From Methylococcaceae bacterium (GTDB taxonomy: Bacteria; Pseudomonadota; Gammaproteobacteria; Methylococcales; Methylomonadaceae), in NCBI GenBank assembly GCA_021647145.1, contig JAKIVF010000103.1:1-11973 (forward strand): a stretch of DNA of 11,973 bases, read 5' to 3'. The translations under genes and the position numbers were made by a program. A model generated the notes under the pieces. It was not told the origin of the DNA. It did no database searches and was given only the letters and a program-made list of their open reading frames with translations. This document shows positions 7,216-11,973 of the stretch, one piece after another. Every line of letters begins with the position of its first letter. Within the stretch, counting starts at the first letter, position 1.

Positions 7216-8163
7216 CTATTCAAAACGATGCAGCCATTGTTGGGTAAATTCTTTTGCATTAACACCTTCGGGTACTTCAACTACGATATTTTTTAGTTTA
7301 TCTGTTTGCACGGATTTAACCAGACGATAAAGCGTTTGATACTGCTTGGGAATATTACCCTGTTCCATATCGCCAATTTGTGGAAATGGTCCTGCCTGTA
7401 TCATTACTCCCCCCGGATAATCATAAAAAATAAAATCATCATCCAGTTGCGCCCGTAACGCCGCCTTGCCACCCAGTTTTTGCAAAAAGTGTTCTGAAAG
7501 CATGGTTAACCAGTTAATCCCTTTAATGCCATCAACACAGTAAATTTTATGAAAATGTGGCATGTCAATTTCAAGTCCAGGGAAACGTTGTAACATTGGG
7601 TGAAGCAAAGGTTCAGCCCTTCTAGCCGTAGCGGTGTCAACACTGCGAATCAATCCAAGTCCTCCATAACCATGATAGGGCGACAGTCGTTTACACCATC
7701 CATGCACAAAGTGTTGAAAAAAACCAGCTGGCTGTTGCTCCAGAAACTCCAACGGAAAAGTTGCTGATAAATAACCAATTTGTTTATAACTTCGCTTGTT
7801 ATTTAATATAGATTTTAAATTATAAGGGCTTACTTCCTCATTTGTTTCTGAGCCTGTTATAACTAGTTCAAAAAAGTCATGTTCATCTAGTGGCTTTATC
7901 ATCTCTGCTACTGACTGAATCGGCGTTTGGCTGAATTTTCTCACTCCCAGCTTTTCGTTGCCATAGCGTCTTAAATATGATTTGACCAGCTTCATATATT
8001 CGTCAATACAATGTCCTACCGCCAGCCGCATTTTTTTTTCGTACGGGTTTTCCAAATACAGCGTAACCATCATTCCTACCACGGCAATGATATTGCCTTT
8101 GCCATCTTTTATTTTTATTTTATCTAAATCTTTTGGCGTAAAGCCTTGTAATGGAATTTCCAT
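7216..8163 (-). CDS. DUF3396 (TsiV-like) immunity protein, copy 2, intact
   Basis: The family is known as the cytoplasmic immunity partner of VRR-Nuc (TseV) nucleases delivered by the Type VI secretion system, protecting the producer and its kin. The 315-aa product has an N-terminal domain (1-123) beginning MEIPLQGFTPKDLDK. The DUF3396 core has LEFLEQQPAGFF (about 139-150), HGYGGLGL, FPGLEID, GIKGINWLT and GGVMIQAGPFPQIGD. The ATG at 8163 has AGGAG eight bases upstream; a GTG at 8172 in frame is too close to that site. The gene starts 30 bases after the nuclease gene and is read in the same direction, the usual effector-then-immunity order. It carries Arg CGA where copy 1 has TGA. That it neutralises the adjacent nuclease is inferred from family and position. 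Confidence 0.85.
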   Translation of the reverse strand: MEIPLQGFTPKDLDKIKIKDGKGNIIAVVGMMVTLYLENPYEKKMRLAVGHCIDEYMKLVKSYLRRYGNEKLGVRKFSQTPIQSVAEMIKPLDEHDFFELVITGSETNEEVSPYNLKSILNNKRSYKQIGYLSATFPLEFLEQQPAGFFQHFVHGWCKRLSPYHGYGGLGLIRSVDTATARRAEPLLHPMLQRFPGLEIDMPHFHKIYCVDGIKGINWLTMLSEHFLQKLGGKAALRAQLDDDFIFYDYPGGVMIQAGPFPQIGDMEQGNIPKQYQTLYRLVKSVQTDKLKNIVVEVPEGVNAKEFTQQWLHRFE

Positions 8164-8193
8164 CAAATACACTCCTGTTGAAAATGAAATCGG

Positions 8194-9108
8194 TTAATGT
8201 GGTACAGCCCTAAAAATTCGTCCAAATGCTGCGGCTGTTCTTGCTGCTGCAACCGCTGTCCCCGTACCTGCAGCAATTTCACCTGCTGGACCATCAAAAG
8301 GTACGATGACAAGCGCCACTGTTGCCACCGCTGCAACGGCAGTTACAACAGCCATTCCTGTTGTTTCAGCTACAGCCCACCAATCAACTGAAGGTTCTTC
8401 TTCTGGTATTGCCACTGGCTGTGGTACTGGCTCAAGTTCGCCATCATTGTCAGTACAAGTACAGTCTTTTCCCTCTTCCATAAGCATCAGCCTGTCTTCA
8501 TCCCCCGCAATTATTACGTAACTTTCCTCTTGGCCAACTCCTAATCTATCTCCCTTAAACTTCATTTCCACCACCCGATCAATATTCTCCTGATAAGGCG
8601 GTTTGGATGAGTCTTTAACAATAATGACATCAGGACGGCGCACATCTCCTTGACCACCACGATAACCCGGAATTTCCTGCCGTGCCCGCGTTTGCCAACG
8701 ATCTGATTTTTGCGTGTTATCTTGCCCCATCTCATCACGATGCATGAACGGACTGGGAGGATGGGTATCCATGTTGTAGGAAATTTCAGGCTTGTAACGG
8801 CTTTGATGATTTAACACTTCATCTGCTGCCTGTAATGTGGCAGAGACACAACCTTGTCTTTGATTGGTTCCTGCCTCACTTCCTGTACACGGGTTGTTTG
8901 AACAACAGCACATGACCTCACATAAGACCTTATCATCAATTTCCTGTTTCATGGCATCCAGTTCTTCTGGGCTCACATCCTCTGGATGCAGGGGACAACG
9001 TTGAATAACGCTATTGAAGTCATCATTACAGAGTTCTGAATCATGACTCAATAATTGTGATGCGGCTACGACTGCGGGTGATATTTGAGCGATACAAGGT
9101 GATTGCAT
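8194..9108 (-). CDS. VRR-Nuc nuclease, probable Type VI secretion antibacterial effector (TseV-like)
   Basis: VRR-Nuc is a PD-(D/E)xK DNase fold; T6SS effectors of this type break DNA in rival cells. In this 304-aa protein the core is RRPDVIIVKD (D160), VVEMKFKGD (E181, K183) and QEESY (Q193, Y197), a full catalytic set. The N-terminal half (1-150) contains a Cys-rich stretch (C63, C67-C69, C74, C87) of unknown role. Residues 242-296 are Ala/Val-rich with a hydrophobic run at about 250-270, possibly a membrane segment or a region that meets a chaperone. No PAAR, Rhs or VgrG domain is visible, so loading would need a partner encoded elsewhere. The ATG overlaps the upstream stop (TAATG), implying coupled translation. 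A phage or housekeeping VRR-Nuc is less likely given the adjacent DUF3396 genes. Confidence 0.82.
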   Translation of the reverse strand: MQSPCIAQISPAVVAASQLLSHDSELCNDDFNSVIQRCPLHPEDVSPEELDAMKQEIDDKVLCEVMCCCSNNPCTGSEAGTNQRQGCVSATLQAADEVLNHQSRYKPEISYNMDTHPPSPFMHRDEMGQDNTQKSDRWQTRARQEIPGYRGGQGDVRRPDVIIVKDSSKPPYQENIDRVVEMKFKGDRLGVGQEESYVIIAGDEDRLMLMEEGKDCTCTDNDGELEPVPQPVAIPEEEPSVDWWAVAETTGMAVVTAVAAVATVALVIVPFDGPAGEIAAGTGTAVAAARTAAAFGRIFRAVPH

Positions 9109-9467
9109 TAGCTAAGCTCCAACCAAACAGAGGCAGGCAATTGTCGGGCTAGCCAATACATACGCATCTTGGGATGTCCGCCTGCATCTTGCAATACATC
9201 CTGGACTTTTTTATGGCGATGAAAACCTGGATACTGTGTGAGTTCCCATGTTACAAAAGTGTACATATCTCTTTGTGACCGCAGTCCATAAGAACCTGCA
9301 ATATCGACAGCCTGTTTAACTTGTTTTGTGAGTTCTTTTTCCGATAGCTGGTTAATAGGGCTATAGCTATAATTTTGTCTGAGGTGTTTGCATAAATTTG
9401 GAATACTATAGCTAACTTCACGGTCTTCCTTAAGATGTTGCATATGCTCAGCTCTGATTTTGAACAT
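9108..9467 (-). CDS. 119-aa protein coupled to the VRR-Nuc effector, possible effector accessory or adaptor
   Basis: It is a soluble, mostly helical protein beginning MFKIRAEHMQHL, with segments NLCKHLRQNY and AVDIAGSYGLRSQRDMYTFV. Small proteins of this pattern (IR-EQM at the start, a basic HLR helix, then A--YGI---RD and an aromatic segment) commonly sit immediately upstream of T6SS cargo genes. I recognise the pattern but not a proven function; a role in effector loading or folding is inferred from position. The ATG at 9467 has a perfect AGGAGG four bases upstream, the strongest ribosome binding site in the window. Its TAA overlaps the next ATG by one base. It heads the leftward effector-immunity operon. 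Confidence 0.7.
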   Translation of the reverse strand: MFKIRAEHMQHLKEDREVSYSIPNLCKHLRQNYSYSPINQLSEKELTKQVKQAVDIAGSYGLRSQRDMYTFVTWELTQYPGFHRHKKVQDVLQDAGGHPKMRMYWLARQLPASVWLELS

Positions 9468-9495
9468 GGTTCCTCCTGTTGTGTGATTTTGTTGG

Positions 9496-9524
9496 ATTAT
9501 ACTGATAATAAACGTAAATAGAGA
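9496..9524 (-). promoter_or_regulatory. Candidate promoter of the effector/immunity operon
   Basis: On the minus strand a perfect -10 hexamer TATAAT lies at 9501-9496, about 30 bases before the start codon at 9467. The -35 position (about 9524-9519, TCTCTA) is a poor match, so the promoter would be weak or need an activator. The surrounding 60 bases are strongly AT-rich. Confidence 0.4.
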
Positions 9525-9583
9525 TTAAAATATAAAATTAGTTTTATTTGATAGCCAATAAAATCTGGGAGGCGGCTGTTTTA

Positions 9584-9657
9584 CCTGCTGCCTTTAGTGG
9601 CGCGTCTTTTGCGGTTTTTTGCAAAAGGCGTGGCACTAAAGGCAGTCAGCGTGCAGG
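9584..9657. repeat. Long imperfect hairpin between two leftward genes
   Basis: The arms at 9589-9612 and 9621-9644 match at 21 of 24 positions (TGCCTTTAGTG and TTTTGC segments paired) around an eight-base loop rich in T. A further outer CCTGC/GCAGG pair (9584-9588, 9653-9657) is reached across a bulge. It starts seven bases after the stop of the 156-aa gene, where a terminator or, in a cassette, an attC would sit. It lacks the RYYYAAC and GTTRRRY core sites, and no T-tract follows on the minus strand. It is either a processing or termination structure or a degenerate recombination site. Confidence 0.6.
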
Positions 9658-9663
9658 AACTCA

Positions 9664-10134
9664 TTAGACTTTGAGTTCTATTTTTGGAAAAAGGTATTTT
9701 TCGTTATGTCTTTTTGCGACATAATATTTTTGCGAATGATATAAGATAGAGCATATTTCCACTAAGCTAAACCCAGCTAGCTTTTTTGATAATTCAAAAT
9801 TGTTGATTTCACCATCCAGCGAGTCTGTATCTTCAAGTGACATAATCAACTTTGATCTAGCAGCATCCGTATTTACAGGCAACCTGTGTTTTTGCAACCG
9901 AGTGTTTTCAATAGCTCGGATGATTCTAAGCCACTCTGCTTGATATAAATCAGGAGTATTTTTAACCATAAGATCATGAAACAACGAAAATACGGCACTA
10001 ATTGTTGGCTCAAATGTATCATCTTCGCTGCTTGACGTAGGCTGAGATGGGTTAGTTCTGTCAACCAAATCAAACAATATAGATCTTGCTTTATCATCGA
10101 ATAATACTTCTAGTTCATCTCTTTTTTGTTCCAT
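9664..10134 (-). CDS. Unrecognised 156-aa protein, probable integron gene cassette product
   Basis: I do not recognise the family. The protein is soluble and charged, with no signal peptide or membrane segment. A low-complexity Ser/Thr/Pro stretch (about residues 29-38) separates an acidic N-terminus from a helical C-terminal part ending in basic and aromatic residues. The start is taken at the ATG at 10134 (MEQKRDEL), with GAGAG four bases upstream; the frame is open further up, but that would run toward the attC-like site. The start codon lies about 22 bases from the attC core, which is how integron cassette genes begin, and many cassette genes are of unknown function. No conventional promoter is seen upstream, also typical of cassettes. 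Confidence 0.6.
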   Translation of the reverse strand: MEQKRDELEVLFDDKARSILFDLVDRTNPSQPTSSSEDDTFEPTISAVFSLFHDLMVKNTPDLYQAEWLRIIRAIENTRLQKHRLPVNTDAARSKLIMSLEDTDSLDGEINNFELSKKLAGFSLVEICSILYHSQKYYVAKRHNEKYLFPKIELKV

Positions 10135-10155
10135 GTGACTCTCTTTCTTTGTAAA

Positions 10156-10242
10156 GGCTAACGCCACGCATCACCGGCAGCAAAAAGCAGAGCGACGAAG
10201 GAGCGGCGCTTTTTGCTGTCCGAGTGTATGCGATTGTTAGGT
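10156..10242 (-). other. attC-like integron recombination site
   Basis: The 87-bp palindrome ends in GGCTAAC (10156-10162) and GTTAGGT (10236-10242), matching the RYYYAAC/GTTRRRY core sites with one mismatch. Inner arms CAGCAAAAAGC (10178-10188) and GCTTTTTGCTG (10208-10218) pair perfectly. Next to them CGG/CCG pair across a single unpaired T (10219), the extrahelical base typical of attC L boxes; further out CGCA/TGCG can pair. The loop is about 19 bases. In canonical sites the extra base lies on the R''-L'' arm, which puts the site in minus orientation, with the cassette to its left beginning at TTAGCC. No integrase gene is visible, so this is a lone site or the edge of an array. Confidence 0.75.
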
Positions 10243-10252
10243 GCTTTATTGC

Positions 10253-10278
10253 TACTTATAGTCTGTAGACTTATAGTG
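10253..10278 (+). promoter_or_regulatory. Tandem C-boxes: operator for the controller protein
   Basis: The sequence reads TACT-TAT-AGTC, a TGTA spacer, then GACT-TAT-AGTG. This matches the C-box pattern GACT-N3-AGTC-N4-GACT-N3-AGTC at 14 of 16 defined positions. Such paired half-palindromes bind dimers of controller proteins of Type II restriction systems. The left box activates and the right box, overlapping the -35 region, represses at high protein level. The controller gene starts 24 bases downstream. Confidence 0.8.
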
Positions 10279-10287
10279 TTCACATTT

Positions 10288-10296
10288 TATTATAAG
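10288..10296 (+). promoter_or_regulatory. -10 region of the controller-endonuclease promoter (probably leaderless)
   Basis: TATTATAAG supplies a -10 hexamer (TATTAT at 10288-10293 or TATAAG at 10291-10296). With the latter, transcription would begin at about 10303, the A of the controller ATG. No purine-rich ribosome binding site precedes that ATG. The -35 position falls in the right C-box. Leaderless controller transcripts are known in this type of system. Confidence 0.5.
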
Positions 10297-10302
10297 CTGA
10301 TT

Positions 10303-10536
10303 ATGACAGATTACAACAAGCATGATGCTGAAATTTTAGTTGCCTTTGGATTGCGTATGCGCGAATTCAGACAAAATAAAGGATTGTCTCAGGAGGAATT
10401 AGCAGAAATAACGGATCTTCATAGAACATATATTGGTTCTGCTGAAAGGGGTGAGCGTAATGTTTCCCTCATAAATATTGCTCGGATTGCAAAAGCACTC
10501 GATGTTCCAGTGTCTAGCCTCATTGAAGATAAATGA
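10303..10536 (+). CDS. Controller (C) protein of a Type II restriction-modification system, XRE-type HTH
   Basis: C proteins are small dimeric repressor-activators that time endonuclease expression when a restriction system enters a new host. The 77-aa product is a single HTH_3 domain: FGLRMREFRQNKGLSQEEL (helices 1-2), the recognition helix segment DLHRTYIGSAERGERNVSL (38-56), and NIARIAKALDV. RTYI--ERG-RNVSL is characteristic of the group. The ATG at 10303 is chosen because it follows the C-boxes and -10 element; an upstream ATG at 10213 lies inside the attC-like hairpin. Its TGA overlaps the next ATG (TGATG), so controller and endonuclease are coupled. C-boxes directly upstream imply autoregulation. 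Confidence 0.85.
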   Translation: MTDYNKHDAEILVAFGLRMREFRQNKGLSQEELAEITDLHRTYIGSAERGERNVSLINIARIAKALDVPVSSLIEDK

Positions 10537-11250
10537 TGAATATTACTGATTATAATAAGGCGCGAAAATTTTTATTAAGGGATGATTGCAAAGAATTACT
10601 AACATTAGAGGAAGTAACAACCCATACACTAATTACTGCCTTACTCAGTATTTCCAAACAGATCAAAGAAGATTTTGATTCCGCAACTAAACTTCGGCCT
10701 TTTTGGGAGGAGTATGCGCCGGTTCAGCGAGGACATAAACCACGAGGAGAGGCTTTTCCTTGGGGTGAGGTAGGTGAAAAAGTAGTAGAAGGGTATTTGT
10801 ATTCACTAGTGCCTAATGTATTTGATGATGTTAGGTTTATTGGTTTGCCATATGGACATGATATTCGATTTTCAACAAACAATGCTTTTATACATATTGA
10901 TGCAAAATCGACTGGCCCAACAGACGATCAAAATGAAGTTGTTAGCAGCCCGAACCAAGTAACAGGTACTGGAAAAATAAATTCCAAACAACGGGTATAT
11001 AACGATACAGAAAATATGATTGGCCCGCAAGTAACACGGCCATTTCTCCCAGAGCTACCTCCTTTTTACATTATTGACGGCAACGTCCTACCAACATTAA
11101 CTTTTTACTTGAAAATAGTTTATTCAGTGCGTGATCTTGGCAATCAGCCTTTAGAGTATTTGGAGCTTATATGCGTTCCCAATGGCCTTGCTCTTTTTGA
11201 TGGCCCTAAACTTTTTCAAAATGTTTCTGGTCTACTAACGCCTGGGAAAG
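10536..11250 (+). CDS. Type II restriction endonuclease, possibly BglI-like, C-terminus replaced
   Basis: About 240 residues are present before the frame changes identity. A PD-(D/E)xK core is visible as GHDIRF (D109) followed by FIHIDAKSTGP (D122, K124), then a conserved-looking DQNEVVSSPNQVTG (131-144). The DxK variant followed by TGP, and the expected size of about 300 aa, suggest the BglI endonuclease family, but this is from memory and tentative. The gene is coupled to the controller by TGATG, the standard C-R order. The cognate methyltransferase, essential for survival with an active enzyme, is not in the window; it may have lain downstream of the joint at about 11250. As shown, the enzyme lacks its last ~60 residues and has a foreign protein segment attached. 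Confidence 0.65.
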
Positions 11251-11973
11251 ATGAAAAAACGGTAAAGAAAGTTTTCGCTGATGCCGGCATTGTTTATCAT
11301 GTTCTGGGAGAAATGATACCCGAAAATAAATTGAAATTGCATCACGGTGGTCAGACTTTTGCGTTGGACATTGCCCGTTACCGGGATGTTTGGTATCAGA
11401 CATCTTATCTTTTTGATCAGAAGCAAACGGAAACTTCCGCCGCATATTTACGGTTTGAGAATTTCAAACGACAGGACCTGCAGTTTCAATTCAAGAGGAA
11501 TTTTTCAGGTAAGATTAAAAATATTGTGGGAAACACGAACAGGAATCAGTCGCCTGTGGCGGCCATCATTCGTGAAAAGGGCGTGAATGGCGACCGCGAA
11601 ATGGCTTATGCGCTTTATCTTGCCGGTTTTCGCGTGAAAGATATTCATATGACTGACCTGATATCCGGCAGGGAAGATTTGTCAGATGTTGGTTTTGTGG
11701 TCTTTGTAGGTGGATTTTCCAATTCGGATGTACTTGGCTCTGCCAAAGGATGGGCGGGTGCTTTCCTGTACAACGAAAAAGCCAAAAAAGCGCTGGATAG
11801 TTTTTATGGAAGGGAGGATACACTTAGCCTTGGCGTCTGCAATGGTTGCCAGCTAATGATGGAACTGGGGCTTGTTTACCCCGAACATCCCGAAAAGCCA
11901 CGTATGTTAGTGAATAGCTCCGGGAAATTCGAATCGGGATTTGTCAATGTGAATATTCACGAGAATAATTCTG
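11250..11973 (+). CDS. purL: purL, phosphoribosylformylglycinamidine synthase, C-terminal part (Bacteroidota-type, partial)
   Basis: PurL makes FGAM from FGAR, glutamine and ATP in purine synthesis; the long form is about 1200-1300 aa. From about 11256 the frame encodes the end of the second AIRS-like domain (TVKKVFADAGIVYHVLG, RYRDVWYQTSYL). The class I glutamine amidotransferase domain follows: AIIREKGVNGDREMAYALYL, HMTDLISGRE, GGFSNSDVLGSAKGWAG and LGVCNGCQLM, with the nucleophile Cys at 11838-11840. It continues past the window edge. The wording of these motifs matches Bacteroidota PurL closely. The segment has no start of its own and is joined in frame to the endonuclease. Codons become visibly richer in GGC, GCC and GTG here than in the preceding part. 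Confidence 0.85.

Larger units (their letters stand above)
6225..8180. repeat. Tandem duplication of a roughly 1-kb immunity gene unit
   Basis: The two DUF3396 units align without gaps from the ribosome binding sites (ending near 7182 and 8173) to the stop codons (6225 and 7216). Many synonymous and non-synonymous differences are spread along the unit, so the duplication is old. Only about 40 bases separate the genes. Confidence 0.85.

Noticed and set aside
10213..10302. Upstream ATG at 10213 extending the controller protein by 30 residues.
   Set aside because: It lies inside the attC-like hairpin and upstream of the C-boxes. The extension is hydrophobic and unlike controller proteins, so the ATG at 10303 fits better.
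11206..11823. Minus-strand frames opposite the endonuclease/purL joint.
   Set aside because: The plus strand encodes unmistakable PurL motifs here; the antisense frames are composition artefacts.

Overview
The window is an accessory region, probably from a gammaproteobacterium. The evidence is the REP palindromes with their REP-associated transposase, a VRR-Nuc effector with DUF3396 immunity genes, and an integron-type attC site. From position 1 to about 10134 every real gene reads leftward (minus strand). From 10303 to the end the genes read rightward. The last ~720 bases encode part of a purL that looks like Bacteroidota, not like the rest of the window.

Left part (1-6112): a decayed Type I restriction-modification operon in the order hsdM-hsdS-fic-hsdR. 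hsdM and hsdS look intact. hsdR stops after 397 residues, just before the expected DEAH motif, at the edge of an insertion sequence whose transposase start lies at 34-1. fic survives only as about 40 N-terminal codons. A REP-flanked RAYT transposase lies between the fic remnant and hsdR. A 150-bp internally deleted copy of the same element lies just after hsdS, bracketed by a 36-bp direct repeat made of the end of hsdS. The expected outcome is a modification-only (orphan methyltransferase) system.

Middle part (6225-9467): a small effector/immunity operon. It holds a 119-aa protein (possible T6SS effector accessory), a 304-aa VRR-Nuc nuclease translationally coupled to it by TAATG, and two tandem DUF3396 (TsiV-like) immunity genes of identical length. 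The distal copy is open except for one TGA replacing an Arg CGA codon. No VgrG, Hcp or PAAR gene is visible.

Right part (9540-11973): a long hairpin, an unrecognised 156-aa gene that starts 22 nt from an 87-bp attC-like site, then a divergent Type II restriction unit. That unit has two C-boxes, a probable leaderless controller (C) gene and a coupled endonuclease gene with a PD-(D/E)xK core, possibly BglI-like. No methyltransferase is visible. At about 11240-11270 the endonuclease frame passes without a stop into the C-terminal third of a Bacteroidota-type purL. This is either an assembly chimera or an illegitimate recombination joint, so sequence to the right of it should not be assumed to belong to the same genome.
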